The position numbers and the translations under genes are program-made. Of a stretch of DNA of 64,000 nt, positions 7,949 to 17,405 are shown piece by piece. The first letter of the stretch is position 1. Each line of letters starts with the position of its first letter. The DNA comes from Robertkochia marina (GTDB taxonomy: Bacteria; Bacteroidota; Bacteroidia; Flavobacteriales; Flavobacteriaceae), in NCBI RefSeq assembly GCF_004799345.1, contig NZ_SSMC01000002.1:372001-436000 (forward strand), given 5' to 3'. The notes beneath the pieces are model-generated. The model worked only from the letters and a program-made list of their open reading frames with translations, ran no database searches and was not told the DNA's origin.

Positions 7949-8791
7949 ATGGATTTAGTAGAATTACTTCAGGATTTTCGATTGGAACTCACCGATCTGA
8001 AATACGATCATCCCAACCTGTTCAAACGTGCCACTTTTGGATTGGATCTGAGTACTAAAACGCTGCATGGCATGCATGATGAGATCTTAAAACATCCTTT
8101 TAAAAATGAGTCTCAGGAGATCCAATTTTTCAAACAGATCAAACCGGAGCCCTATGCCTATTGGATCTATTATAAGCAGGTTTTGTATGCTGAAGAATTT
8201 TCCGAGGTATGCCTAAACAGGGTCTATCGGAAATTCATTCAGGAAAAGATCAATGAGTTACATGGATTTTACCGAGAGCACAAACAATTCTGGAATTACA
8301 TTCAGAGTAATGGTAGCGACCTGGATGCGGTGTACTTTTTGAGAAAAAACAATCGGGAGATGGAGATCAGTTCCATGGAACATTACCGGTACCATTGTTT
8401 TAGTACACCTTATGATCATACTCATGCAAAATTACTGGCGTTACCAAAACTGTATAAATACTTCGAAAAGGTATTATTTGATCTGGATCATCCCAAAGAA
8501 CCCACATTGGATGAGGGACCTGATTTTGGTCTTCCACAATTGCAATGGACCGGTTCCAAAGTAGCCCTTATCGAATTGATCTATGCCTTACATCATTCCA
8601 AGATCCTGAACCATGGAAAGCACGACATTCAAGAGGTAGCACGCGTGTTTCAACGACTTTTTGGAGTTGAACTCAGTGATATATACAAAGTCTATGGGGA
8701 GATCCGGGGGAGGAAAAAAACCCGTACCAAATTCCTGGACGAGCTGCGCTATCAGTTGAATTTGGGTTTGGAACGTGCGGATGGTATATAA
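7949..8791 (+). CDS. rteC: RteC family regulator of a conjugative element
   Basis: A 280-residue protein of the RteC family. In CTnDOT, RteC binds DNA upstream of the excision genes and activates excision and transfer. Family features here are an N-terminal helical region, the central motif KPEPYAYWIYYKQVLYAEEF, and the C-terminal DNA-binding part ending GRKKTRTKFLDELRYQLN. No two-component rteA/rteB or tetQ gene is seen upstream, so the tetracycline signal of CTnDOT is not implied. It is the first gene of the run leading into the conjugation operon and probably controls it or the excision functions. Confidence 0.88.
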   Translation: MDLVELLQDFRLELTDLKYDHPNLFKRATFGLDLSTKTLHGMHDEILKHPFKNESQEIQFFKQIKPEPYAYWIYYKQVLYAEEFSEVCLNRVYRKFIQEKINELHGFYREHKQFWNYIQSNGSDLDAVYFLRKNNREMEISSMEHYRYHCFSTPYDHTHAKLLALPKLYKYFEKVLFDLDHPKEPTLDEGPDFGLPQLQWTGSKVALIELIYALHHSKILNHGKHDIQEVARVFQRLFGVELSDIYKVYGEIRGRKKTRTKFLDELRYQLNLGLERADGI

Positions 8792-8932
8792 GTGAATACC
8801 TATTTGTTTCAACACAAATTCGGTATAAAAATCTCGAATATTCGAAAGGTCATGAAAACCTTCGTAACGGATTGAACAATTTTGAAGTGAACCCAAATAA
8901 AAGGGAACAATTCACTTTAAAATATTCAAGCG

Positions 8933-9205
8933 ATGACATTAGACGTAATTACCAAAGCCGATCTGGAAAAATTCAAGGAGGAACTTTTTGAAAAACTTGA
9001 ACTCTTAATTCGCAATCACTTTAACCATAACAACAAGCGTTGGATGAAATCTGCAGAAGTGATGCAACTCATGAAAATCAGTCCAGGTACCCTGCAGTCC
9101 CTCCGGGTTAAAGGGGAGATCCCGTATACCAAGCTTGGAGGGTCTATCTACTACGATGCATTGAAGATCACGGAAATTTTAGAAGGTAAAGAACTGGAAG
9201 CCTAA
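8933..9205 (+). CDS. Helix-turn-helix (excisionase/MerR-like HTH_17) protein
   Basis: A 90-residue protein with a coiled-coil-like N-terminus (residues 5-30) and a MerR/Xis-like winged HTH in the second half: WMKSAEVMQLMKISPGTLQS, then RVKGEIPYTKLGGSIYY as the wing. This small-HTH type is common beside mobilisation and replication genes in Bacteroidetes elements and can act as a recombination directionality factor or a repressor. Five bases separate it from the next gene, so they are probably co-transcribed. Confidence 0.8.
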   Translation: MTLDVITKADLEKFKEELFEKLELLIRNHFNHNNKRWMKSAEVMQLMKISPGTLQSLRVKGEIPYTKLGGSIYYDALKITEILEGKELEA

Positions 9206-9210
9206 GCCAT

Positions 9211-9648
9211 ATGAACTACATAAGGCATCTGAACAATTTCGGCGCCTTGGTTTATGGAAAGGAGGAATTTAAACCCGGGCATATAAGTCTTTACCTAAGC
9301 CTTTTTTTCGCCTGGAATACGCACCGATTCGCAGAACGATTTCCGGTATATCGCGATGAAATGATGAAACAATCAAAAATAAAATCGAAGTCTACATATC
9401 ATAAAATTCTCAAGGAATTGGAAAGCTTCAGGTTAATAGCATATTACCCATCAAACTCTCCACATAAGGCGAGTGAAATTTCCATTTTACCCCTGGATCA
9501 AATGGCTCGTTTAGTTGTCCCAAAAGTGGGACAGGTAAACGAGCCATTATATAAACATAGTAAACCTTTAAACAAAAAATTTAATAAAAAAGATTTTTTA
9601 GATGCTTTAAAAATCAAAAACAACAAGGATTACAACGAGCCACTTTGA
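9211..9648 (+). CDS. Hypothetical winged-helix-like protein of conjugative element
   Basis: A 145-residue protein. Residues 20-90 look like a replication- or transcription-type winged helix: HISLYLSLFFAWNTHRF, then MKQSKIKSKSTYHKILKEL as recognition helix and FRLIAYYPSN as wing. The C-terminus is lysine/asparagine-rich and poorly ordered. It sits between an HTH protein and a DnaC-like ATPase, an order typical of control or replication modules. A specific function is not recognised. Confidence 0.65.
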   Translation: MNYIRHLNNFGALVYGKEEFKPGHISLYLSLFFAWNTHRFAERFPVYRDEMMKQSKIKSKSTYHKILKELESFRLIAYYPSNSPHKASEISILPLDQMARLVVPKVGQVNEPLYKHSKPLNKKFNKKDFLDALKIKNNKDYNEPL

Positions 9649-9650
9649 TC

Positions 9651-10325
9651 ATGGAAACTTCAAAAAAAAATACCCCGATAGGCACGCTTTACGTTGGCGG
9701 CATTCCTTATGAGATTGCCAAAATGAAACGAGGCATTTTGCTCTATGATTTTCAGGTAATCCTGAAATTTTTGCAAGCCAAGGGCCAGGAGCGCTTCGGA
9801 AATAATTTTCAGATCCTTCCTGATGACCACCGGATCCTTTACGCTTTGGTGAATTATTTCATTCAGGATGAGGCTTCCTGCAAGAAGTTAGATCTGAATA
9901 TTAAAAAGGGAATCTTACTCACCGGCCCTGTGGGTTCTGGGAAAACGGCTTTGATGTCCCTAATGCGAGACCTGGTCCCTCACAGAAAGTCGTATGAGAT
10001 CATTCCGGCTAGAAACCTTGTATTTGCATTTTCCCACCTGGCCCATAAGGTGATCGAAGATTATGGCAATGGGGGTTTTTACTGTTTTGATGACCTGGGG
10101 GTAGAACCTATGGGCAGGTATTACGGTCGCGATTGTAATGTCATGGGGGAAATCCTTATATCCCGATACGAGCTATTTAAAAAATACCATAAGCCCACTC
10201 ACATCACCACCAATTTAAATGCCCAGGAGCTGGAAGAACGATATGGATCTCGTGTTCGCTCCCGCATGCGGGAAATGTTCAACCTACTCAGCTTTTCGGC
10301 TCAAGCCACTGATAAACGAAAATAA
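9651..10325 (+). CDS. DnaC/IstB-like AAA+ ATPase
   Basis: A 224-residue ATPase with Walker A GPVGSGKTAL, Walker B FYCFDDLGVE and a sensor-1-like THITTNL. The C-terminal RSRMREMFNLL resembles the arginine-finger end of helicase loaders. Related proteins load helicases or assist transposases; on an element it may support replication of the excised circle. ATG at 9651 is preferred to TTG at 9645, which would overlap the previous stop. The gap to the preceding gene is 2 bp. Confidence 0.82.
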   Translation: METSKKNTPIGTLYVGGIPYEIAKMKRGILLYDFQVILKFLQAKGQERFGNNFQILPDDHRILYALVNYFIQDEASCKKLDLNIKKGILLTGPVGSGKTALMSLMRDLVPHRKSYEIIPARNLVFAFSHLAHKVIEDYGNGGFYCFDDLGVEPMGRYYGRDCNVMGEILISRYELFKKYHKPTHITTNLNAQELEERYGSRVRSRMREMFNLLSFSAQATDKRK

Positions 10326-10332
10326 CTGCATC

Positions 10333-11451
10333 ATGAGAATAGTATCTTTTAACATCCAGAATCTATATCACCGGGATAGCACCCTGACAGCCTCCCAAAC
10401 AAAACCATCCACAAGGGAACTCATGACGGAGCTCGATGAACTGATTGCCAAAAAGTCGCGAAAGGATATCGATTTTGAACGAATGCAGGAGATCTCACTA
10501 CTGTTAAATCTGGAGGAGGTATCCAGGCATCCGGAAGTATTGATGCGAAACCGTTCCGGGGAGTTGTATTTTCGAAATCATTCGGCTCATTTTCTGCCTA
10601 AGGCCGGGTATCATAACGATTGGAATGGTTGGGTGAAGGTGAGGACAACCCCTATACATCAAAAATGCATTTTACATAAATCCAATGTGATCCAGGAGCT
10701 GCAGGGAGATGTATTGTTACTTCAGGAGGTAGAATCCCAAGGCAGTTTCAGGGATTTTTTGAAAACGCAATTACCACTTTTAAAATACCAGGATGGGTTT
10801 TCTCTGGACAGCAATGAGGATCTTGGCAAGGGTATGGGCGTTGCTGTGCGGCCTGGATATACCATCACTTCGATCACCACTTACAGGGCTTGTAAGGATC
10901 ATCAGGGGAAGGGATTATTTGGCAAGGATGTGCAAAAGATTCGGGTGGTTACCGACCAGGGATTTTCTTTTATCCTACTTCATGTGTTTTTTGATGAAGA
11001 CACGGATGATAAGGAAGCCTCGGATATGCGTAGGTTTCAGCAGGCTCTGTTCGTGGCCAAATTGTATAAAAAGCTACTATCAGAGGAGAAGACCCATGTG
11101 GTAGTAGCCGGTTGTCTTGCTGCACCCGGATTTTGTCATTCCCTGGAGCCTCTGCTTCGAAAAACGACACTAACCTCTATTGCCAAGCACCCTAAGTTTG
11201 TCAAGTCGATCGATCTGGATGCAGAGCCATCCTATATGCGCATGGAGTTGAGAAAACAAGGCATCGCCCTGCAACAGAAGGATTTTATCCTGCTCTCTCC
11301 TGAACTCTATGGCAGGGTCAAATCCTGTGGATTATCCAAAAAGGGGATGTATCCCGGAAAATCGGGCCATTGGAATTGTTACCCTACCCTGAAGTCTACT
11401 GCAGAATCTGCCAGTGAACATCCGGCCTTATGGGTGGACCTGGGTTTATAA
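10333..11451 (+). CDS. Endonuclease/exonuclease/phosphatase-superfamily-like protein with altered active site
   Basis: A 372-residue protein. The N-terminus MRIVSFNIQNLYHRD and the LLLQEVES segment match the first two EEP motifs (Asn and catalytic Glu), and ASEHPALWVDL near the C-terminus matches the final Ser/Asp-His motif. The expected DxN motif (GDFN-type) is replaced by VVVAGCLAAPG, so a catalytic Asp and Asn seem lost. It could be a modified nuclease, a phosphodiesterase with a different metal site, or an inactive binding protein. Start chosen at 10333 because the conserved first strand begins there; an upstream start would lie deep in the preceding gene. It lies between the control module and the tra operon. 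Confidence 0.72.
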   Translation: MRIVSFNIQNLYHRDSTLTASQTKPSTRELMTELDELIAKKSRKDIDFERMQEISLLLNLEEVSRHPEVLMRNRSGELYFRNHSAHFLPKAGYHNDWNGWVKVRTTPIHQKCILHKSNVIQELQGDVLLLQEVESQGSFRDFLKTQLPLLKYQDGFSLDSNEDLGKGMGVAVRPGYTITSITTYRACKDHQGKGLFGKDVQKIRVVTDQGFSFILLHVFFDEDTDDKEASDMRRFQQALFVAKLYKKLLSEEKTHVVVAGCLAAPGFCHSLEPLLRKTTLTSIAKHPKFVKSIDLDAEPSYMRMELRKQGIALQQKDFILLSPELYGRVKSCGLSKKGMYPGKSGHWNCYPTLKSTAESASEHPALWVDLGL

Positions 11452-11585
11452 CCAAAAGAATTTCAAGGAAAATCAGATTTCATTGCAAATCATTCAAAGA
11501 TGGAGTGCTCAAATGTTAAAAATCAGTTCACATTACATAGAGACTGCATCAGCAGGATTAGTTTCACCTATACATACCAGCAATC

Positions 11586-11873
11586 ATGAAAAGAGTATTG
11601 TTCATCATCCTTTTAGGGATTATTTACCAGCCCAGGCTTTGGGCCCAGATCGGAGGTATAGAAAATTCCGTGAATGATATTGCCAATACGGTAAGGGCCA
11701 TTTTTCCTATCCTGTTGGGAGTGATCTTCCTGATCGGTTTTTTATTCAATGCAGGGCACTTTTTTGGAGAGAACTCCGATCTCAAAAAGGGAATTACCCG
11801 GGTACTGGTCTTTGTTCTAATTGCCGGAGCGGTCGTTGGAATTTTTACGTACCTGATCAGTATTACGGTATAA
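11586..11873 (+). CDS. traE: TraE-like conjugation protein (VirB2-like small membrane protein)
   Basis: A 95-residue protein with a signal peptide (cut after LWAQ), a short helix (IENSVNDIANTVRAIFP) and two hydrophobic segments, ILLGVIFLIGFLF and VLVFVLIAGAVVGIFTYLI. This is the layout of DUF4134/TraE of Bacteroidetes conjugative transposons, thought to be the pilin-like VirB2 equivalent. Its stop overlaps the start of the next gene by one base. It is the first gene of an eight-gene transfer operon. Confidence 0.8.
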   Translation: MKRVLFIILLGIIYQPRLWAQIGGIENSVNDIANTVRAIFPILLGVIFLIGFLFNAGHFFGENSDLKKGITRVLVFVLIAGAVVGIFTYLISITV

Positions 11874-12148
11874 TGAAACGCTATCGGCCATATCACCACA
11901 TCAGGAAATCAGCGACCATTTTAGGATTGGAGTTGGTGTATTTTTCAATTTTTATGTTCGGGGTGGTTTTTTCATTATTGGTGATAATCTTTTCGTTTCG
12001 ATTTTCCCTGGTGATCGCGCTGTTTGGGATCAATGCTCTAACCTATCTGGGTTTGCTTTTACATAAAAGATTATTACAAGCTATTCGGAGGCGGTATGCG
12101 AACGATTTCCTGATCACCGGTAAATATCCATGGGGTTATGGTATATAG
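11873..12148 (+). CDS. traF: TraF-like conjugation protein (VirB3-like)
   Basis: A 91-residue inner-membrane protein with two adjacent hydrophobic helices (residues about 20-45 and 45-65) and a basic C-terminus, like DUF4133/TraF, the VirB3 counterpart that sits with the VirB4 ATPase. It overlaps the ATPase gene by 11 bp, which suggests coupled translation. Confidence 0.82.
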   Translation: MKRYRPYHHIRKSATILGLELVYFSIFMFGVVFSLLVIIFSFRFSLVIALFGINALTYLGLLLHKRLLQAIRRRYANDFLITGKYPWGYGI

Positions 12149-14561
12149 CACTACATCATATTCTAAAGCTTTATTTCCACCCGGCATAGAGGTGGAAAAC
12201 CATGTTATGCTAACAGGTGACGGATATTGGGTTTTCGCTTATAAATTGCAACTACCTGAGATCTATTCTCTGGGTGAAAAGGAATTTGATGCCTTGCATG
12301 GTATTTGGCTCCAAGCCTTTAAAAATTTACCGGATCAAACCATTGTTTTAAAACAGGATCATTACAAGAGAAAGTCCTATCAGGAACCTTCAATATCGAA
12401 GGCATCTTTTCTCCAAAAGGCCACCGATAAACACTTTAGAGACCGTGACTACCTGGAACATCAAAGCATTTTGTTTTTGTGTTTTCCCATAGAGTTTACA
12501 GCATCTGAGCATACAATGACTGCCCCTTTTAATAAATCATTTGCTTCGCAGAAAAAGGTTGCGCTGACGACCTTAGAGCAATACAAACAGAAGGCCCAGG
12601 AGGTGGTTCATTACCTAAAAAATCAATCGCTGATCGATATTTTCCCATTAAAAGAAGCGGAGATCAGGAAGCTTTCAATGGCCTACTGGAATGCTTTTCA
12701 GAATGATTATACCACGGACATCGTGTTCCATGCTGCGGGCATTCAGGCAGGAGAAAAACAGGTAGGATTGGTTTCGGTAAATCATGAAAAAGCCTTAGGA
12801 ACTTCAGTTTCGAATGTCCGGATACACCCCAGGTATTCCAACGACCGTTTCCAATTATTTGAAGGATCCCTGGATGGGTTGGGTTTGGATATTGCTTTTG
12901 ATCATGTGGTTTGCCAACGCATTGTTTTGGAAAGCACACCACAGTGGAGGGCATTGCTCAATAAAAGAAGGATGGAACTAAAAAAGAGTATGCATTTTGG
13001 TTCAGAAAACAGGGTCAACCTGAGGCGAATTGAAAAGTATTTGGAAATACTGGAGGAAGACGAAACCATTCGCATGGTAAGGGGACAGCTAAGTATCCTT
13101 TATTATGGAGAAGATCGCCAGACCCTGCGGCAGATCAGTCAATTGATCAATACCAAAATGAAAGAACTGGATATAACCCCTCATTATCCCATGGGCCCGG
13201 AATTGCACCGGTATTTTAAAGCCAATTATTTTGGACTCCCCGGGGCATTCCAGGACGAAGATCACTATGTAAGTCATCTTGCCCAGGCGTTGTGTTTATG
13301 GATACAAACCGGGAGGTATAAAAGCGATACGGAGGGTATTTGGTTTACTGATCGCCATCAGGACATTCCTGTATTGAAGGATGTATGGGATCGCAAAAAT
13401 AAAAGCATCAAGGCCCGTAATTTTGCTGTTTTAGCTCCTACAGGAGAGGGTAAAAGTTTTCTGGCCAATCACATGCTGCGACAGTTTTATGAGCAGGAAG
13501 TACGCCTGATCATCATCGACCTGGGAGGGTCTTATCAAAAATTTGGAGCCTTATATCCTGACGATCATCAGATCATTAAATATGAATATGGAAAAGGACT
13601 GGGAATCAATCCGTTTTATCTGGATCCAGGCGTTGCCGTTACCTCAGATAAGATTGAGGATCTGGTGCATTTTCTTCATGAGTTATACGCTCCGGGAGCA
13701 GCTTTAAAGCGTGTTGAAAAGGTTGCCCTGAAAAACAGTTTGGTGGTTTATTACCGGGAGGAGGTTTCAAAACACTCTTTAGAGGGTTACTTACACTTTT
13801 TAAAAGGCTATAAGGATAGATTAATGAGCAAGGGAGATGCTTCTGATCATTTTGATTTTGACGAGCTTTCATTTGTGTTGTCAGAGTATGTGGGAGATGG
13901 TTTATATGGATTTCTTTTTAAGGAAAGCAATGGCAGTACTCATGACATAAGCCAGAAAAGGATCATCATTTTTGAACTGGATGAGATCCGGGATCACCAG
14001 GAGCTTTTATCTGTCATGCTTACCCTGATCAGAACTACCATTCATCGGTATATATGGGCGGACCGGTCCAAGCGGGGTTTGATCCTATTCGATGAATTCG
14101 CGAAGCAATTACAATTTCCGAATGTCTTGCAGCAAGTGGCCTATTATTATCAGGCGATACGAAAACAAAATGCGGCTGTGGGTGTCATTTTACAATCCAT
14201 CAGTCAACTCCCCGAAAATCATCTTTCCAATAGTATAATTGACAATACCCAGGTGATCTATGCTTTAAGAAACGAAAAGGGTTACGCTCCCTTTAAAGAA
14301 CGGTTTCATTTATCCTCTCATGATCTGGAACAACTACAGTCGCTGACCAATCGATTTGTTGGAGACAGAAGGTATACAGAGGTATTTATAAAAGTGGGGA
14401 AACACAGCAATGTATACCGGCTGGAGGTTGCCCCGGAAGCCTATGCGGCTTATCTCACGGATGGCCCGGAATATCATGAGTTAATGATGCTATACCAAGA
14501 GCTCGGCGCTATGGAAGCAGCCATTGTAAAATTTGTAGATCAAAAAAACTTAGGGGTATGA
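12138..14561 (+). CDS. traG: TraG family conjugation ATPase (VirB4-like)
   Basis: An 807-residue ATPase that powers assembly of the conjugation machine. The N-terminal 400 residues match the TraG/VirB4 N-domain. The ATPase domain has Walker A APTGEGKSFLANH, Walker B RGLILFDEFAK and a downstream QSISQLPEN and DNTQVIYALRN that act as sensor regions. Length and order (VirB2-VirB3-VirB4) match Bacteroidetes conjugative transposons. The frame is intact. The next gene starts within its stop codon (ATGA overlap). Confidence 0.95.
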   Translation: MVYSTTSYSKALFPPGIEVENHVMLTGDGYWVFAYKLQLPEIYSLGEKEFDALHGIWLQAFKNLPDQTIVLKQDHYKRKSYQEPSISKASFLQKATDKHFRDRDYLEHQSILFLCFPIEFTASEHTMTAPFNKSFASQKKVALTTLEQYKQKAQEVVHYLKNQSLIDIFPLKEAEIRKLSMAYWNAFQNDYTTDIVFHAAGIQAGEKQVGLVSVNHEKALGTSVSNVRIHPRYSNDRFQLFEGSLDGLGLDIAFDHVVCQRIVLESTPQWRALLNKRRMELKKSMHFGSENRVNLRRIEKYLEILEEDETIRMVRGQLSILYYGEDRQTLRQISQLINTKMKELDITPHYPMGPELHRYFKANYFGLPGAFQDEDHYVSHLAQALCLWIQTGRYKSDTEGIWFTDRHQDIPVLKDVWDRKNKSIKARNFAVLAPTGEGKSFLANHMLRQFYEQEVRLIIIDLGGSYQKFGALYPDDHQIIKYEYGKGLGINPFYLDPGVAVTSDKIEDLVHFLHELYAPGAALKRVEKVALKNSLVVYYREEVSKHSLEGYLHFLKGYKDRLMSKGDASDHFDFDELSFVLSEYVGDGLYGFLFKESNGSTHDISQKRIIIFELDEIRDHQELLSVMLTLIRTTIHRYIWADRSKRGLILFDEFAKQLQFPNVLQQVAYYYQAIRKQNAAVGVILQSISQLPENHLSNSIIDNTQVIYALRNEKGYAPFKERFHLSSHDLEQLQSLTNRFVGDRRYTEVFIKVGKHSNVYRLEVAPEAYAAYLTDGPEYHELMMLYQELGAMEAAIVKFVDQKNLGV

Positions 14562-15127
14562 AGTTATATATATTTCTGTTGATCGGGGTATTACTTTTTT
14601 CCTTTCGGCTAGGGGCACAAGGTATGCCGGTATATGACAACACCAATTTCCTCACCCTTGGAAAACAACTCTTAGAGTCCGGAAAACAAACCTCCCAATT
14701 GATTCAAACTGTGAACTTCCTTAAGCAGCAAAAGCAGCGATTGGAACAAGTAAACGGGGTCATCCGGGATTTAAAGCTCATAGGGGAGATCATCGAGGAT
14801 CATAAAATCTTATATGTGGAGATCCAAGGGGATTTCAACCAATTGGGAGGCAGTAACCTTCTGGCAAATGATGAACTCCGGGAGTTATCCGAATCTCTGG
14901 AGAAGACTATGGCTTCCTCCATGGATGACTTGGATATGATCCGGCAACTGCTCCGGAATGATCATTTTAAAATGACTGATAAGGACCGTATTGATCTATT
15001 GGAGCAACGAAGGAAGCGCATGGAAGAATCGAGGGCTATTTGTAAAACTCAAATGGGCCGCTATAGGGCTATGGTCGATTTCAGGAAAATGGTGGCAAGA
15101 GCTGTCGATAATCTTGGAGGACAATGA
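14558..15127 (+). CDS. TraI-like / VirB5-type conjugation protein
   Basis: A 189-residue exported protein with a signal peptide (to about residue 20, GAQG) and long amphipathic helices with coiled-coil character (QLIQTVNFLKQQKQRLEQVN; LLEQRRKRMEESRA). This matches the periplasmic VirB5/TrbJ-type proteins called TraI in Bacteroides elements. It overlaps both neighbours by 4 bp (ATGA). Confidence 0.72.
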   Translation: MKLYIFLLIGVLLFSFRLGAQGMPVYDNTNFLTLGKQLLESGKQTSQLIQTVNFLKQQKQRLEQVNGVIRDLKLIGEIIEDHKILYVEIQGDFNQLGGSNLLANDELRELSESLEKTMASSMDDLDMIRQLLRNDHFKMTDKDRIDLLEQRRKRMEESRAICKTQMGRYRAMVDFRKMVARAVDNLGGQ

Positions 15128-15948
15128 CGCTGAACCTGGAATATGTAGACGCGGTTTTTAAAACGCTACAAGACTCGGATCTTTCCCGGTATACGCTTAT
15201 CGGGGTTAAGGTGTTAGCAGTTCTCCTATTTTTGATCAATCTAATAAAAAAGTATGTGGAGGGTACAGCCAATACCAAAGAGGTCACCTGGGGGCTTACT
15301 CCGGCAGATCTTATAAAGAATTTGGCGGTTGTACTTCTGGTCATCTTTTCCCATGAGATCCTTTTTCAATTGGATAGGGTATTGGTTGCCATTGAAAACC
15401 AATACAGGCAGGTGGCTCCGGATTTGGTTCCATTGCAACTCCAGGGCTTTGATCTGAGCCAAGATGTCCATTGGTCGGATTTGGGTACCAAGGCCCTCTC
15501 TACCATTTACGAGTACATTACCACCCCTTTTTACCCCATGAGAATTGTAGCCTTTATATTAAGCGTGTTTTTATGGTTACTGGATCTGATCATCTATCCT
15601 TTATTCCTGGCAGAACGGTTCTTTATCCTGGGATTGATGCAGGTGTTTTTCCCATTGATCATCAGCCTTTCGGTGTTTGAGAAATTCAGAACGATGGGTT
15701 ATAATTTTTTCCGGCTCTATATCGCCATATATATGCTGGTACCGTCATTTTTTTTGGTAAACGTCTTCATCAATGGCCTTTTCACAGAAGCTAACCAGAA
15801 CTTTTGGAGTGAGCTCACGGGCTCGGTACCTGAAGATAATTTGATGGCACCGGTTATTGAATTAGGAGTGGTCAGTTTTATGGTACTACTCAAATTTAAA
15901 CTCTATCGCAAAGCTACTTCATTCACCCTTCGAATGTTCACCAACTAA
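15124..15948 (+). CDS. traJ: TraJ-like polytopic membrane protein (VirB6/TrbL type)
   Basis: A 274-residue inner-membrane protein with about six hydrophobic segments, including VLAVLLFLINLI, LAVVLLVIFSHEIL, IVAFILSVFLWLLDLIIYPL and FIHG-like loops before a C-terminal helix. It fits the VirB6-like TraJ position between VirB5-like and VirB8-like genes. No catalytic motif is expected. Confidence 0.78.
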   Translation: MTLNLEYVDAVFKTLQDSDLSRYTLIGVKVLAVLLFLINLIKKYVEGTANTKEVTWGLTPADLIKNLAVVLLVIFSHEILFQLDRVLVAIENQYRQVAPDLVPLQLQGFDLSQDVHWSDLGTKALSTIYEYITTPFYPMRIVAFILSVFLWLLDLIIYPLFLAERFFILGLMQVFFPLIISLSVFEKFRTMGYNFFRLYIAIYMLVPSFFLVNVFINGLFTEANQNFWSELTGSVPEDNLMAPVIELGVVSFMVLLKFKLYRKATSFTLRMFTN

Positions 15949-15958
15949 GATAAAGGCT

Positions 15959-16582
15959 ATGAAAAGCACCTTATTCAAAATCTACGATACCCTGGCCCTT
16001 CACCGGTTGGTTACACTGACTGCATTAGTGATATCCGGGCTTATCAGTGGGCTATCCTTATGGTTTCATTTTAAAACACAACAGGAGCTCCGCCATAAGT
16101 CTTATGTCATTGACCCTGCCGGGGGGGTTCTTCCCATCCGTTGGAGTTCGACAAGTGAGCAGTTGGAGGTAGAGGTTCGCGCCCATATACAAACGTTCAT
16201 AGAGTTGTTTTATGGACTGGAACCGGCCAGTATGCAGAAAAATCTTTCCAAGGCGCTCTGGCTGGCAGATCGAAGCGTGGATGAACTGTATCAGCAGAAG
16301 AAATCAGATGGGGTGTACAATCGTATTTTACAATATGCTTTGATCCATCAAGTAAAAAGTGTTTCCATCGAGTTGAGTGAGGAGCAAAGAAACCCCACAT
16401 TTATCACGGAGGTTATTTTTCAGGTGGCACGAGGAACTTCGGTGGATCACTATCGACTGGTAGCCACTGGAGAACTGCGGAATGTCGAAAGAGACTTTCC
16501 CAATAATCCTCATGGTCTCTTGATTACCAATTATTACGAACAATCCTTAAAAAAGATCCCTAATGAAATTGTCCAGGAATAA
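15959..16582 (+). CDS. traK: TraK-like conjugation protein (VirB8-like)
   Basis: A 207-residue protein with a short cytoplasmic N-terminus, one transmembrane helix (LVTLTALVISGLISGLSLWF) and a periplasmic NTF2-like domain, as in TraK/VirB8. The following gene starts 20 bp before this one ends, in another frame, suggesting translational coupling. Confidence 0.85.
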   Translation: MKSTLFKIYDTLALHRLVTLTALVISGLISGLSLWFHFKTQQELRHKSYVIDPAGGVLPIRWSSTSEQLEVEVRAHIQTFIELFYGLEPASMQKNLSKALWLADRSVDELYQQKKSDGVYNRILQYALIHQVKSVSIELSEEQRNPTFITEVIFQVARGTSVDHYRLVATGELRNVERDFPNNPHGLLITNYYEQSLKKIPNEIVQE

Positions 16583-17405
16583 ACTGATCTATCTCTCTAT
16601 CGTTGCGAGCGTCCTAATATTTATTATCGGTTATGGCATTTCCGTTTTACATTCGGAGGAAGCGAACGACCCATTACGATCTCCGGAGATTCCGATGTCT
16701 ACCAGTCATGACTCTCAATTTAAGGATCGTTTGGAGGCGATTGATCAGATTAAAGAGGAGCGAGAGCTCGTCCTTCCAGAGATCTATCCGTGGGAAAGCG
16801 ATAGTATCGTAGCTACTCCGGAACTCCGTATAGTTCAGGATACGCTGCTTCAAATGGATTATTCGGAATTGAGAGCAATCACCCAAAGAGAAACGATTAG
16901 GGATGTGTCGGATTTACCGGTAAAGGATACTGAAGAACCTAGACCATTTAAGAAAAATGAAGGAATTTTCACAAGCATATTTATTCAGGATACTAGAACC
17001 ACTGTGCTTAAAGCGATGGTATACTCCACTCAAAAAATTCGTTCAGGGTCCAGACTGAAACTTTCTATTTCAATAGATCGCTGGGGGCAAGGTGACAAAG
17101 CGTTTCCTCAAATGGTTTATGGAATTTGTAAGGTGAATGGCAGTAGAGTTCATGTGGAAGTTTTGATGGATGATGGACAGCGGTGGATAGCTTATGATTC
17201 CCAGGATCATGAAAAGGGAATTTATGTTCGCACTACAAAGCAACAAAAGATAACTGATGGTATGGCCCGGGAAGTCAGTACAGAAATTCAGATTCCCGGG
17301 GTACCTCTAGTGCCCAGGATTGGGAATCTTTTTAGGCAAAGAAATCCGGGAGGGGCGGTGCTACTTTACGATCAATTTGAATTCATTTTAAAACCGAAGT
17401 TATGA
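16563..17405 (+). CDS. traM: TraM-like conjugation protein (VirB10-like)
   Basis: A 280-residue protein with an N-terminal membrane helix (LIYLSIVASVLIFIIGYGI), a proline/acidic linker, and a C-terminal beta-rich domain (from about residue 140, FTSIFIQDTRTTVLKAMVYS) as in Bacteroidetes TraM. It is shorter than CTnDOT TraM, chiefly in the linker. It should span the periplasm and connect the inner and outer membrane parts. Confidence 0.82.
   Translation: MKLSRNKLIYLSIVASVLIFIIGYGISVLHSEEANDPLRSPEIPMSTSHDSQFKDRLEAIDQIKEERELVLPEIYPWESDSIVATPELRIVQDTLLQMDYSELRAITQRETIRDVSDLPVKDTEEPRPFKKNEGIFTSIFIQDTRTTVLKAMVYSTQKIRSGSRLKLSISIDRWGQGDKAFPQMVYGICKVNGSRVHVEVLMDDGQRWIAYDSQDHEKGIYVRTTKQQKITDGMAREVSTEIQIPGVPLVPRIGNLFRQRNPGGAVLLYDQFEFILKPKL

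Noticed and set aside
10219-10332. Upstream start for the EEP-like gene
   Set aside because: Would lie inside the DnaC-like gene in another frame; the conserved first strand begins at 10333.
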